From positions 6,790,001 through 6,854,000 of the forward strand of contig OY979722.1 of NCBI GenBank assembly GCA_963855995.1: DNA of 64,000 nt, read 5' to 3'. The position numbers were made by a program, and so were the translations under genes. Below the pieces are notes generated by a model. That model was not told where the DNA came from, ran no database searches, and was given only the letters and a program-made list of their open reading frames with translations. Source of the DNA: Muricea muricata. Its lineage: Eukaryota; Cnidaria; Anthozoa; Malacalcyonacea; Plexauridae. This document shows, one piece after another, positions 1-12,289 of this stretch. Within the stretch, counting starts at the first letter, position 1. Each line of letters starts with the position of its first letter.

Positions 1-468
1 TATTAGTATAGAGTTGCATGACTGCGTTACTCTTCCTTTTAATTTTTTACTCACCCTGTATAGCAACCACAAAAATTCAAACTATTCTTGACAATCACTC
101 GAGCCAGTCTCCTCCGCCCAGTTATGTAAAGCTGATTTTAGTCTCGATTTTTTGTTGACTATTTATGACGTTTTGTGACGTCACAGATGCGGGTAGCATT
201 TTAGTAACATAGTCCAGGATGCCATCTGAATGGTTCGAACATTGTTCGAACACCTCGCAAACGGCATAATAACGCATGTAATTTTTTAAACTAATACGAC
301 CGGTTTTTTAAATAATGAACGTTGACACTAAGTGGGTAAAGTTACAAGGACATATTTTCTTTTGGTTCAAGGCAAGATGATGTGTGAATTTAATTTTAAA
401 TGCTCAAAACTTTGACAGAAGTGAACAAAAATATTCTCAGTCTGATTTCTGTTTCCTTTTATTTTTAG

Positions 469-739
469 ATGCGTACCAGTATATTTCAAATTATCGACGT
501 GCCGGATGGACAAAATAAAACAAGACCAAAAAATCTATATTTTAATACCAGAGGATGAAATGTGTCTTACTGGAACTCATAGTCAGGGTGCAATGAACCT
601 GGAGTCCCAATTTCCACATGTTGTGACAGGATATGGAGTATTTGACGATGGCTGTTTGATCACTGTCTGCATATACAATACAGTGATTGCCGTAACAAAA
701 ATAATAGCGCTGATACTGTTATGTGTACTCGCAAAATAA
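469..739 (+). CDS. Candidate terminal exon of an unidentified host gene
   Basis: An open frame follows a pyrimidine-rich tract ending in AG at 467-468, a good splice acceptor, and runs to a TAA at 737-739. If the exon starts at 469 it adds about 12 residues before the first ATG (506). The product has scattered cysteines and ends in a roughly 20-residue hydrophobic segment (AVTKIIALILLCVLAK), as in a C-terminal membrane anchor or GPI-type tail. No family is recognised and no upstream exon lies in the window. It could be a chance frame; the support is the acceptor, the hydrophobic C-terminus and balanced codon use. Confidence 0.3.
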
Positions 740-1324
740 TTATTATTTCCTTAATTAAAAAATGATGTTCATCGCACTCTAACTAAGAAATAATCAGGGA
801 AAGAATGAAAAGGATTCAAGAAAAAATTATAACCCCTTCCCCTTATATGTATTTCACGTTTTTAATATATCACATTCTTGCCAAATTTCGAACGTAAAAA
901 CAATGAGCTAAAACCTGATAGATATAGATGTCTAAATTTACGCTTACAAGCCATTATTCTTTACACATCCTTGCAATAATTTATTGAAAGCTGGGAAAAG
1001 CTATGCATATGAGGTTCAATAATATTACATTACATTGTTTTAATACAGTACAATCGCTGACTTACCTTGGAGTTATTTCAATTTTTCTATTTAATGTTCT
1101 TGATGACCGATTAAAGCAAACAAGTAAACCTGTAACAAATAAAAAAAATTTAAAATTAAAAAAAAAAACATCTCAATGATTTTTATATGCACGATGCAGG
1201 GCGTATTGTACAGGCTTAGGCAAAGAAATGAGTGCAATATGCGCATGTTGAGGTAGCTAGTAATCCCGGTTTCACTAACAAAAAGAACCTTCGTTACCTT
1301 TCCTTTATGCTCAAAGTATGGAGC
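740..1324. other. AT-rich stretch without a recognised feature
   Basis: No convincing coding sequence, splice pair or repeat was seen here. The open frame on the minus strand at 1091-1336 is low-complexity and overlaps the start of the LINE remnant. Confidence 0.4.
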
Positions 1325-1938
1325 ATTAGCCACCAACTTACAATCTTTTAACGACTTGGTTTATACCGAAAATCTCGATATGATACTGACAGAAACTTGG
1401 CTTAAAGACAGTATTAGCAACAACGAAAAACTACCGAAAGGATAACACGTCATAAGAAAAAATCCGTCTGCCAACAGATGCGGTGGTAGAGTACTTCTAA
1501 CTCGACGTGAAAACATCGTATTTAGCAGATTAAGCGCAAGTGATAACTGCCCTAACTGGTAAGATCAATTACAATTAATTGCCCTAGACCTAAAACTTGC
1601 AAACTCAAAAAAGTCTTGTGTGCGTTTCTTATCGATCGCCGAGTTGCAACCTTGAGGGATGCTTCATTTGTTCGCGTCATTTCTGCAAGAAACCTCGAAA
1701 TACGACAATATACTTATCACTGCCGACTTCAATTTCCAGATTTAACGTGGAATCTGTACCTGTTATTTCCGTTCTTTGTATTGTACCTGCTAATTTAGGA
1801 AAAACACATATCGGCTGGGTTTTTCAATGTTTTGACTTCTTGCGCCAAATTAAAATGTACCCGACCAACATTTTCCTCGTCCTAACAGCTGTTCTAGACA
1901 ACATCTGTAATCTATCGTATGTTTTCGCAGAAACATTG
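1325..1938 (+). pseudogene. CR1-like LINE A, apurinic endonuclease domain remnant
   Basis: Translation shows a decayed exonuclease/endonuclease/phosphatase domain. 'DMILTETWLKDSI' (about 1378) is the conserved TETW block, 'RCGGRVLL' the glycine-rich strand, and 'NILITADFNF' (about 1707-1736) the GDFNFP block. Several stops and frame changes break it. The same ORF resumes at 5385 after the inserted 1939-5382 element: the codons on either side join in frame once the element and one TG are removed. CR1/L2-type LINEs encode this domain upstream of the reverse transcriptase. Confidence 0.75.
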
Positions 1939-3061
1939 CACAGCAAAATTTGAATTCTTATTCTAAGAAAAAAAATACTTGTTTCAAGCAAAAAATTGCT
2001 TGAAACAAGTAAGATTGTTCTTGTCAGTATACTGAGAATATTTTTCTAGGCTAGAATTCTAGGTAAGAATTAAATTCTGACCAAGAATAATTATGCTTGA
2101 AACAAGTAAAAAAATTCTTTCTTAGGAAGAATAATTATGCTTAAAATAAGTAAAAAATTTCTTGAAATAAGTAAAAAAATTCTTAAAATAAGCAAAAAGA
2201 TTCTTGTCAGTATAGTAAGAATATTATTCTAGGTAAGAACTTTAGTAAGAACATTATTCTAAATTAGAACTTTATAGTGAGGGTATTATTCTAGATTAGA
2301 ATTTTAACTAGAATTAATTTACTTAAAACAAGAAAAGCAATATACTAAGCACAAAGCACACAAATTTTGCGATAGCAAAATGGGTAATTTAATAACCACT
2401 GAAATTTGTATCATATGGACCAAAACTGGAGTACCCTGTTGTGGCTAGAGGTAAATTAAAAGTAACAACACTTGAAATAAAGGCATAAAATATCAACTCA
2501 TCACAAAGTTAACCTTCATATAAAGTGTATACTTCAACCTTAATTAACCCAAATTCTATTAATAATCACAGTATCTAGATAACCTTGTCTCTAATGTTCA
2601 TTTTACATTGTCGTATAAGCCACATAAGGTTAATCAATGAAAAATTCCTGAATTTGATAAAACTGGTCATCACCAAAGTGATGAAGTTTATTATTGCATG
2701 TTCTTTCATTGAAGAATATAACTGTTCTTACTGGACTGTGTGGTTTGCTCATATTCAGATCCTCATATGCAAATAATGAATCCATGTGTGAAACAGTGAG
2801 TGACTATTCCATCAAGAGTTTCTTGAATCATGTAATTCTAAAAATATTTTACAAAAACAATCATATTGATAGGATCAAATGATCTCAATTCCAAAATACC
2901 ATTATAATTAAATGTAGTAGGTTTGATTAAATCTTTGATACCACTCTGAGATGATAAAGTATATATATCATTGGTATGGGTCAGTACACTATAGCACAAT
3001 GTCATTATTATAATGCCGTCAGCAATTATATTAGTGTTTTGTAACAAAAAGTGGCCACATA

Positions 3062-3423
3062 GCCTACATAGGGAGCTTAGATCACTTGCCTTTCACCTCT
3101 AAGATTGTGGTTTTGATTCTCAGTAGGGACATTCTCAATGTGACTCAAACCCTGTCCTCATATGAAAAGGGTACCACTCGATGAAAAATCAAATTTAGAC
3201 AAAGTTTGCCTTGTGCAAATCTGATTTTTCATCCAGTGGATAAATCAATGCTTTTCTGAAAGTGTGGGTTTCCTGTGGGTGCTACGGTTTCCACCCACAG
3301 GCACGTTTGACAGGATAGGTTAGGTAATAGGCCCACAGTAATTGGCATATGCTGTTGTGGTGACCCTGCCTTAATTGTGGCAAAGCTAAATAAATAAAAT
3401 AAATAAAATAAATAAATGTACAT
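3062..3423 (+). mobile_element. tRNA-derived SINE
   Basis: The head looks like a decayed tRNA with a B-box-like GGTTTTGATTCTC near 3110. The middle holds a CCTGTGGGTGCTACGGTTTCC block, a type of shared central domain seen in several animal SINEs. The tail ends in an (AAATA)n run near 3388-3418. It sits inside the CMC-like element. Boundaries are approximate. Confidence 0.5.
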
Positions 3424-3587
3424 TGCACAGTAAAAGTAGCTAGAACACAGTCACAACAATAGTAGACAGTTATGGAACTGCTGCTATGTCAGGTATTTGG
3501 AATTACAGTGGTATGTTGGCTAAGGAATACATGGCATTCATGACAGCAGTTACAGGTCTTTGGTTTAATGTTATCTACTCTGTGGCT

Positions 3588-3862
3588 CTAGGTAGCCCAA
3601 TAACTGATGGTATATTTTTGGTTCACAAAATGTGTATTTATTCTTCTGTAATGATTATTACAACTGTATTGATTATGCACGGTCCAGTTCAATGATGGGG
3701 TCAGCTTGTGATGCATCATGATGTAAACATGATGCATCACAAGCTGACCGTGCCATTGAACTGCACTGCGTGTAATCAATACAGTTGTAATAATCATTAC
3801 AGAAGAATAAATACACATTTTCTGAACCAAAAATATACCATCAATTACTGGGCTACCTAGGT
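3588..3862. repeat. Inverted repeat (hairpin MITE-like)
   Basis: Arms of about 135 bp face each other around 3725. TAGCCCAATAACTGATGGTA (from 3592) is mirrored near 3840-3858, GATGCATCATGATG is mirrored at the centre, and ATTACAACTGTATTGAT is mirrored at about 3775-3791. A few indels separate the arms. It is probably a fold-back element or an inverted duplication; no flanking duplication was identified. Confidence 0.6.
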
Positions 3863-4053
3863 TGTGGCAAGCCATTTATTTAAATGTAAACCATATCTAG
3901 CAACATGTGGTTTACATTAAATGACCTTTGCCAAGCAGCCTGTGATTGTATATTGTAGTATTAATATTCTAGCTAATGGAAGCTTTTGATTGCCTGATAT
4001 TCTACAATTTCTTAATAAATACACCACTCACTACAAACAAAATATTGACTTAC

Positions 4054-4472
4054 CCGTACTTTGACCTGTGACATCATCTGACTCGCTTCGACCAGACGCC
4101 GATCCACCATATACTTTATATCAAATTGGCCAATGCATACGATTTATCACATGGAAAGACCATTTTCCTTCAGACAAAAACAGTTTGTAAATACAAAAGA
4201 ATACTAAGCAGTATAAATATAGCTTTGTGATTTAAAACAGTGTGCTAAAATTTACATAACTTAACTTTCGCAGCTGATAATTTATGTTGTCAATGTTGAT
4301 ACAAAGGCAACTGCCAACCATGTAAATATAAAACGCTTTATTACCGTATAAATTCGTATAAAATTCAAATAATTAAAATTGTAGAACACTTACCTAACAA
4401 AATATCGTGTAAATCGGGGCGGATTGGTACCATTTCTCCTTTCTTTTCTCGAAATTTAGTCAATAATTTCAT
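4054..4472 (-). CDS. Candidate two-exon 5' gene fragment inside the CMC-like element
   Basis: On the minus strand an ATG at 4472-4470 opens a 79-nt exon to 4394, followed by a consensus donor (GTAAGT). After a 279-nt intron with acceptor AG at 4115-4114, a second exon (4113-4054) continues in phase 1 and ends at another GTAAGT donor. The joined reading is about 46 residues, basic at first ('MKLLTKFREKKGEMVPIRPD') and then Ser/Gly-rich. Two matching consensus donors and phase agreement argue against chance. The protein is not recognised. It could be the start of a transposase, or host exons captured by the element. No further exon was found. Confidence 0.35.
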
Positions 4473-4676
4473 TCAAAACAACGTTCTATTTTCAAAATTT
4501 AAAAATAACGCGCTTCGCACTGAGCGCGCAAAGTCTCATGGGCATTCCATAAATGGTAAAGCATGGCAACTGATCTCAATTCATTTAATATTCTCACTGA
4601 TACAGCTAGACCTTTCAGTCGTTAGATTCACACTTTCTTTACGAATGCTGTAACAGTCGGGCGATCCACAGCAATA

Positions 4677-4974
4677 AAGGTCTGTGCCCACTAGGCGACA
4701 AATCGCTGCAGCGCCTGTTTGGTATGGTATGGAACACTTTATTTAACCACGCATATGTTTCGTGTGAACAGGAGAATTTTAGTGACAATTTTGTTGCTGC
4801 GTGCTACCGTATTTGTTTGATTGGAATGGTTTGATTTTGTGTGAGATACCCGGATCGCAGCGGCAGAACCAGAAGCTTGAGACTTGTCGCTTCACTTATG
4901 ACCTGACTGTACACACGAAGCGATTTGTTGTTGGACATTTTGTAGCGACTTGCTGTCTAGTGTGTACCGACCTT
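4677..4974. mobile_element. Short MITE with 3-bp target duplication
   Basis: The terminal inverted repeats are AAGGTCTGTGCCCACTAGGC at 4677 and the matching CTAGTGTGTACCGACCTT ending at 4974. Similarity extends for about 33 bp with mismatches. ATA flanks both sides (4674-4676, 4975-4977). A 3-bp duplication fits PIF/Harbinger-type or CMC-type MITEs. It is nested in the 1939-5382 element. Confidence 0.55.
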
Positions 4975-5384
4975 ATAGGCCCCATACAACAACATAATTT
5001 TAAATTCAATTATTTTTTAAACTTGCAAATATATTGTAGAATATTACTTTTTCTAAGAATATAACTTTATAATAAGCCAAATCCTTCTGAGAATAGCTTT
5101 TCTTATGAAGTAGTATTATAATAGCAATTCTCATTGTAAGAACAAATTTTCTCATTTCAAGAATATTTAGTTTCAAAGATATTTTTGGTAAGAATGTATT
5201 TCTTATTCTAAGAAGTCTAAGAAACATATAGTTCTTGATAAGAATATCTTTTCTTGTTTCAAGTAAAATCGATTCTTGCCAAGAAGAATTTTCTTGAATT
5301 TTCTCGTTTTAAGCAAAAGTTTGCTTGAAATAAGAGTTTTGCAAGAATTTTATTCTTGTTAAGAATTTTCAATTTTGCTGTGTG

Positions 5385-6500
5385 GAAGTCTCCAGTGAAC
5401 ACTAAACCAAGAGAATGTGACAACAGGACTGTGTTTAACTTTGCGTTTGCTGATTGGCAAAGCTTTGCAGACGCTGGACAAATAAATTATATCACCAAAC
5501 GAGTCTACTGATGTAAACACGGATTGGAAGCGATGGAAAATTTTTTCATTGGTTTTGCCACTGAATACATATCACGTAATACATTATTGTCCGCCATGGG
5601 TTAATGGTGAAGTCAAGCGTCTTCGTTTGAAAAAGATCCCTATGGTAAAAAAGGGAAAAAAAACTTTAGAAACATTCCGCAATCACCTTCGTAGAGCGAA
5701 GTCCTTGTAAAAAGTCAAGCGCACGCAATACTTCCATAATCACTCCCATCGATGTTAAAATCGAATAGCAAGACGTTCTTGTCCGTATTTAAAGCCATAT
5801 CTATTTTCACATTATATAATTCTCACATTCCGAGCAAGATGGGGTGGACAGAACATGATTCAATCCTCCAAACAGTTGAGAATCCAGTTGATATTGTCAA
5901 CCTACTAAATCTACTTGGTATTTAATCATGACGATGCTACGATGACGATATTATTGAAATTTCCTCTCAAGATCATTAGACGTTTCTGGAAGCCACTTCA
6001 GATGTTATATTAACTAAACAGAAGTTTGCTCTGTACTTGAACGATTAACGAAGACAAAGCTATACCAGGCAAGCAGCTAAAATTCCAGCGGTGTTGCTGA
6101 AGAATAGTGCAACATATATTAGTGGATCTTTTTGTGATCGACTCAACAAAGCTTATAAACTGGTTTACTGCTCAAGGAGTGGAAATTATCCAATATCTGT
6201 GCAATCCCGAAAAACGATTCTCATCATGCAGTCTCCAACTATTCACCAATCTCGCTGTTTTCACTGGTATCTAAGGTATTCGAAAGTTGAATCTACAACA
6301 GACCAGCAGATCACCTTTCAAGCCAACTTTACAAGCTTCAATATAGTTTTAAGAAAGGCTAGTCTGCGATTTCACAGCACATACATGTCCTGCATAATAT
6401 ACACAATTTACTGAAGAAGCGATGCAAGTTGAAATTTTTTATTTTCATTTCGCAAAGGCTTTTGATAGAGTCAGTCCTGATCAACTTCAAAACTTGTGAA
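5385..6500 (+). pseudogene. CR1-like LINE A, linker and reverse transcriptase remnant
   Basis: This resumes the LINE A frame after the inserted element. 'RECDNRTVFNFAFADWQSF' (about 5410) and a basic linker near 5590-5710 are followed by decayed RT fingers around 6070-6290 and 'HFAKAFDRVSPDQL' (about 6447), the RT motif containing the first catalytic Asp. Many stops and frame changes show it is dead. The palm YxDD block is missing, so the copy is truncated where LINE B begins. Confidence 0.7.
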
Positions 6501-6579
6501 CCTTCGCAACTTCATTATTGGAGGAGTCTTCTTTGCTGGTTTGGAAATTATCTTTCTGAGTGAAAACCAGTCACAAAGC

Positions 6580-9330
6580 CGAACTTTCCAAAGACTTTTT
6601 TTAGTAATCTTAGGTCAATGGTTAACAAATTAGATGAACTTTTTGCAATTGTTTCTGCAAACTCCTTTGAAATCGTGGTAATAACCGAGTCATGGCTTTG
6701 TTCACAGATAAGCGATGAACTCATCCGCATTCCTGGATACGTGACTTATCGAAAAGACAGATCTAATAATCAACGAGGAGGAGGCCTTTGCACGTATATA
6801 AGTTCACGACTTAACGTTATTGAATTGGGCGACCGGTGTGAGCCTGAGATCGAAACTCAATGGTTCCTTATAAAAACGGACCGTCTACCAAGAGGAATCA
6901 ATTCTATTTTATTGAACTGTCTATCACCCTACTCAGAGCGACGATCGTATCCTTCGCTCGCATATTTTTAACTCCCTTGATTCTCTTCTTGCTACTTACC
7001 CGAATTCTACGATTATACTTCTTGGGGACTTTAACCAATTCAAACCGGCTAATTTGTGCTCCTCGTTTAAACTTAAGAAACTTGTTACAAAGCCAACTAG
7101 GAGAAATAATATATTGGATCAAGCGCTTTCAACCCTACTACCGTATTATGAATCTATCATTCTACCCCCTGTTGCGTCATCTGATCATTCCAGTGTCCTT
7201 CTCCAACCTACGGGAAAACCGACCCCAAGATTACCAACAATGCGATTTCATAAACGTGATAGTAGAGCATCCAATAAGAGACATTTGATTGTCGCCTTAG
7301 AAAACTTTAATTGGACACCCATTATGCGGTTAAATTCCTGTGAGCACCAGCTAGAAGCTTTCCAGACCGTAATTGATGATGCGATCGATTCCTATCTCCC
7401 TATCGTTCTAGTCAAAAAACACCCCAATGACAAGCCGTGGATCACTCTCCTCATTAAATACCGCCAGCAAGCTTGGGTGAAAAATGATTCGCAAAAATAC
7501 AAAGTATACCGTAATAAGGTGATAAAACTTTGTAAATAGGAGAGACATCGATTTTTCGCTGATAAAATTAGCCATACACACGACACAGATCCCCACAAGT
7601 GGTGGGATGGTATCAAAATGCTTTTTGGCTTAACGAAAACACCACCTATAACAAACGTCACAGTGAATGATACAATACTAAGGGACGTTGATCTTGCGGA
7701 GTTGACAAGTGAATCCTTCAGCCGTGTCACTGATGATTTATCACCTTTAGCTTACACCCCTATCCCGGTGATAGATGTCCCTGATGCTCTACCTGTTAAT
7801 AATGAACGCAAATCAGTGGGACCTGATAAAATCCCAAATTGGGTATTAAAAGATTGCGCATCAATCATTTCCAATCCTGTCTGTTCCATTTTTAATTCTT
7901 CCATTAGAAAAGGCCATGTCCCTAAGCTTTGGAAGAGTGCGGAAGTCCTGCCACTTGCGAAGACTCCCCAACCACAGCCTATTGACCCCGACCTTAGACC
8001 TATATCCTTGACACCTGTGATAAGCAAAGTTCTCGAAGGCTTTGTTTTTAATTGGATTGCACGCATAGTAATGCCTCATATCGATTTTTATCAATTTGGA
8101 AGCGTCAAAAGATCCTCAACAACGCATGCCCTCGTTCATCTCCTTCATAATTGGTTATCTGATCTTGAGGAACCTAACACTTTTATTCGGACGTGCATGA
8201 TAGACTTTTCGAAAGCGTTTGACCGAATTGATCATAACATTTTGATTGATAAATTAAGGTTACTTAATGTTACACCTGTGCTTTTGAATTGGTGCGCTAG
8301 TTTTCTTCGACAACGTCAACAACGTGTTAAATTACAGAATTGTACTTCGAACTGGAGAACTATAAATGCTGGTGTACCACAAGGAACCAAACTTGGACCC
8401 TTATTTTTCCTGATAATGATAAATGATTTGGTTAGCCAGGTACCCTTATATAAATATGTGGATGACAGCGCTTTATCAACCTTACAGACTGAGGTAGATA
8501 TAGGGTTAACCAATGGTCAATTGCGAACAATATGAATTTAAATGTTAAAAAAACGAAAGAATTTATTGTATCATTCTTAAAAAACCAACCGTCACTCCAG
8601 CCATTGATGATTGATAATCAGTACCTATAGATGGTTCAAACTACAAAACTACTAGGTGTATACCTGACACCCGATCTTAAATGGACGAAGCACAACGCCC
8701 ATATTTGTTCGAAAGCAAGCAAGCGTTTATATGCGTTAAGGCTACTTAAACGTAATGGCGTACAATACCGTGATCGTCAGAAGGTTTATTGCAGCTTTTT
8801 TCGTCCTATTCTTGAATACGCGCGCCCGGTATGGCACTCTTCCTTATCGATTTTACTCAGCGACCAAATTGAGCATATTCAAAAACTTGAGCTGAGAATT
8901 ATCTTGCCAAATATGTCGTATCAGGAGAGCCTGAGTATGTTAAAAGGAGAGAATTGTTGTGCATGCATGCGTTTTCATAAAAATAATTTATGTGATACGT
9001 CAAGTAAACTGTCGGAGTTATTGCCTCATCCAACTTACCATCAGCACAACCTTAGACATGCACGGACCATTCCACTCTTCAAATGTCATACCAAACGTTT
9101 TAGTGATAGTTGTCTGCCATATTGTGTAAAGAAATGGGATGCTTTTTTACTTGTACTTTTTAACTTATTATACTCTAAGTAATTGTTTTAGTATTTTTAT
9201 ATCTTAACTCTTGATTGTTGTAATATAGTTAATATTTAATCCTAATTGTATCTGAGTTTTTCAGTCTTCCTTGCGTTGACTGCCATTCGAGAATTTTATA
9301 ATAAAATTTGAAATTTGTGTTTAGATCGGC
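6580..9330 (+). pseudogene. CR1/L2-like LINE B, endonuclease plus reverse transcriptase
   Basis: A LINE ORF2-like polyprotein can be followed almost end to end. The endonuclease begins near 6600 ('EIVVITESWL', 'RGGGLCTYI'), shifts frame near 6860-7050 and continues at 7054-7539. A single in-frame TAG (7537-7539) separates it from the RT at 7618-8535. RT motifs are present: 'CMIDFSKAFDRIDHNIL', 'GVPQGTKLGP' and 'YKYVDDSAL' (YVDD box). A frameshift near 8536 leads to the C-terminal domain (8631-9182), with 'LLGVYLTPDLKW'. The 3' end (TTTTATAATAAAATTTGAAA, about 9295) looks like a CR1-type tail. With one stop and two or three frameshifts it is fairly young for this window. Confidence 0.85.
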
Positions 9331-9804
9331 TCACGCGGGATCGTACCACCCATGAGCGCTGCGCCAACTTGCGACACCGAAAAAAAAAATTTAAAAAAAA
9401 CCAGAAACGGGGCGAATTTAAAACTCCGCCTCACCTACGGCAGGCGGAGTGATAAAGATCTTACCAGTCTGCTCTACAGTCCTGATCCAAGAACTTTCAA
9501 GTCTGCTTGTGTTAAATGCCCTGCAACTCGCTCTCTACTCAACCTGTCTACTCGAGAATGTTGTTAAATTTCTGTATTGTCGTCTCTTCGTTGTTTATCG
9601 AAAATCCATTGTATTTATTGACTTTTGAATGTTTCAACGTAATAATCTAATATTTGTGAAGTATTTGCAGCGATAACGCTTTTGTTCATCGTCATGTCAT
9701 TTTGTCATTGTCATTGCTATGCAAAATTGTAATGGGTTTTTTCAAGTTTTGGTATTGGCATATCTGTAAATTAAAATAAATAATACCAGGCACTTATATA
9801 TATA
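9331..9804. other. Unassigned spacer with a small GC hairpin
   Basis: CTCCGCCT at about 9424 pairs with AGGCGGAG at about 9442 (8-bp stem). No gene was recognised; the open frame at 9352-9567 has no supporting context. Confidence 0.3.
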
Positions 9805-10476
9805 TATAGGGTGGTGCAACGAGCGTACGCGGGGTGATCGAGGTGTGATGCAGGAAGTACCTTAGGCATAGCTTTTTTGCTAAAATTAATTAAAAGGCAA
9901 TTTTTTGTTTTTGAGGCCATATTTTGCAACGTTTTTCGCGTTGGGATGAACCTCCATACTTTACTCATTACTACCCTGCGTATAGGGTTCTTGTAACTCA
10001 ACGTTGAATGTTGTTATATACAGAAAATTTATTGCCTACAAAGTCCTTGCCTTTTAACGGATTTAATGAAGACAAAATTTCAAACGAGAATACCTTTTGT
10101 CGTTTTACTGCCACCACCTTGGAAATGAGGCGAGTTGATTTTCATAATTGGGAGTAATATATGCAAAGGATTCATAAAAATTTAATTTAGATTCTTAGCA
10201 GATTCCATTGCTGAAGTAAGACCATTTTTATTCTTCTTTTTCAGTTTTCTATCAGATATGTGTACAATACGAATAGTCTTCATGACCACTCGTTTTTCTG
10301 GTTTATTCAAAAATGAGTTTTCCACAGACATATTGGGCGCAATATGACCGGGCGCAATATGGCTTACAATTAATTCTCCCACAACGGTAGTTTTCCCCTG
10401 GATAATAGAAGAAACGTACGTCATAAGATATTAGTTTGAAAATAAAACATTTTGAGGTGGATTCTTGCCCACTATA

Positions 10477-12111
10477 CACCCTGTTAATAATTATTATGCA
10501 AATGCTAATAGCTATCTGCGATATCTCAAAAAGCATTGAAACTATGACAATGAGACTACAACAACATAGAATTTATCGAATTTTTGGAATTTTCAGCAAT
10601 TTTGGAGTTAATTGACAATAATTGACAATTTAATTTTATTGAGTATTTTCCCCTTTACACTCAAAATTTACGAAAATAATTATTATGCAATAAATATAAA
10701 AAGCCGCTAATTATTTAATCTAAACTTTTTAAAACCGTGCACTAGGCATTGAAAACATATACAATGTGGATAGTTTACCTCAGATGAACTAAAAATCCAG
10801 ACAACATATATTTCAATAACAGTCAATTAAAATCAAATCTTTCTCTTGCATTAAACATACTGGTTCTAATGGTTAGTAATGCACGTAACCCTCTTTTGCA
10901 CCCATCACTTTAATAAGTCTATTGTTCATTGAATCTGTTAATATGTTTTGATGGTGTCTTTGTCTACAGCAGCTGCGCAGCTTTGAATTGCTTGCCATCT
11001 TCGTATACTTTGCGCTTGAGCATTGACCAGAAGTTCTCGATGGGGTTGAGATCGGGTGAACATGCTGGCCACAGCATCAAACAAGCTTCCTTAAACCTAA
11101 ATTTGCTTAATGCTTCCCCCTTGTAACGAGCTGCGTAGGAAGGGGCAATGTCGTGCATGAAGATCATCTTCCTCTTCAATGCTAGTGTTTGTTTCTTATA
11201 CCAAGGAAGAGAATTTTTTTAGGAAGTCGACATACGATTCAGTACACATCTTAACCCTATCGGGCACACGAAAAGGGCCCACAATTTGATTACTAATGAT
11301 TCCCGCCAAAATCATTCACCTCCGGCGCCTTGTTGCCGCCTGATCTTGCTCTGTGGCGTCGTACCATTGAGTAGCCAGCCACTCATCCAACCATCTGGAC
11401 CATCTAGAGTTGCCCGAGACTCGTCAGTGAACAAAACATTTTCGAAATTGGTTTTCATGCATGACTTAGCCCAGTCCAAGCGTGCCAGCTTATGTCTTTG
11501 TTTCAATGGTGGTTTAATAGATGGCTTTGCAGCTTTTCCAATGTTTCTTAAGATCTTGCACCGTCCAGCTCTGGATCTTGATGGGACTCCAGCTTCATGA
11601 AATATCTTGGCACTCGTTGAATGAGAATTTTTTGATAAAGTTTTCTTTATTGAGCTGATTTCCCTACGAGAAACCTTTCGGAACTTTCCTTCATCCAACC
11701 TCCCCCTCACTTTATTACTATTTTCAATAAATCGTTCGACTGTGCGACGATCTCGATGAATTAACTTTGAAATATCCAAACTGGTTTTGCCGTGGCTTAA
11801 CAATTCTACTATTCTTTGCTTCTCCTCAGGTTTTAGATCTGTTTTACGTCCCATATTGGTAACTTTTAACAGACTGAGTGAGATTTTCGCTGGTTTTTAT
11901 AAGGGTTGCAAAATAATTATTTACATTAATTAGGACAGTTTTATGCAAAAAATTCAGTTACTTTGGAGTTAACTGTTCTTGCTCCATTGCACTTAGTATA
12001 AACTTAAACCATTATGTAAAGCTCATGTTGTTTTATTCTTATTTTTATGGCGTCAATGCTATTGGACATATCAATATTTTTTTCATTTGCATAATAATTA
12101 TTAACAGGGTG
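10477..12111 (-). mobile_element. Tc1-like transposon
   Basis: The terminal inverted repeats are CACCCTGTTAATAATTATTA at 10477 and its mirror TAATAATTATTAACAGGGTG ending at 12111. They extend at least 28 bp and are nearly perfect. TA flanks both ends (10475-10476 and 12112-12113), the duplication made by Tc1/mariner transposases. The length of about 1.6 kb is typical of a one-gene Tc1 element, and the transposase lies inside on the minus strand. Confidence 0.85.
10964..11854 (-). pseudogene. Tc1-like transposase, frameshifted
   Basis: Translation starts at 11854 with a paired-type helix-turn-helix region ('EEKQRIVELLSHGKTSLDIS'). It continues with 'NVLFTDES' (first catalytic Asp), then breaks at a stop near 11312. 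The frame resumes at about 11179 with 'KMIFMHDIAPSYAA' (second Asp) and 'CSPDLNPIENFWSMLKRKV' (catalytic Glu in PIEN), ending at 10964. These are the DDE blocks of Tc1 transposases. Stops between the two halves make it inactive. Its terminal inverted repeats lie at 10477 and 12111. Confidence 0.85.
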
Positions 12112-12289
12112 TATTTACCATGCAATATTGGCTGTCATGTTCCTTTAAGGTGTTCGACTTGAACTATATAGATATGTTTGGAGGCTTCTTAGGGTGTAAT
12201 TACATGGAAGTCTCAGCCCAGGCTCACACGTCGCGATCACGAAAATGTTAGTCGTTGCACCGCCCTGTCTATACATAAGCGCTATTAAT

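Larger units (their letters stand above)
1939..5382. mobile_element. CMC-like (CACTA/Mirage/Chapaev) DNA element, apparently non-autonomous
   Basis: The ends are inverted: CACAGCAAAATT at 1939-1950 and AATTTTGCTGTG at 5371-5382. TG at 1937-1938 and 5383-5384 is a candidate 2-bp target duplication, and removing the element plus one TG restores the LINE A frame. About 400 bp inside each end is an array of short palindromic motifs around CTTGTTTCAAGCAAAAA and TTCTTnnnAAGAA, left to about 2345 and right from about 5040. CACA-type tips, 2-3-bp duplications and subterminal motif arrays are features of the CMC superfamily. No transposase was recognised. The interior holds a SINE, a hairpin, a MITE and possible exons. 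Confidence 0.6.
9805..12278. mobile_element. Possible older DNA element bounded by imperfect inverted ends
   Basis: ATAGGGTGGTGCAACGA near 9806 is mirrored by TCGTTGCACCGCCCTGTCTA near 12257-12276. A weaker second block (GGTGATCGAGGTGTGA against the mirror of TCACACGTCGCGATCACG) lies just inside each end. The Tc1 element at 10477-12111 would be nested in it. No target duplication or coding sequence was confirmed. Confidence 0.3.

Noticed and set aside
9352-9567. 71-residue plus-strand frame after LINE B
   Set aside because: No motif or splice context; just downstream of a LINE tail.
10182-10424. Minus-strand 80-residue frame with a basic C-terminus and a possible acceptor upstream
   Set aside because: No recognisable motif, no partner exon and it lies between ends of decayed DNA elements.
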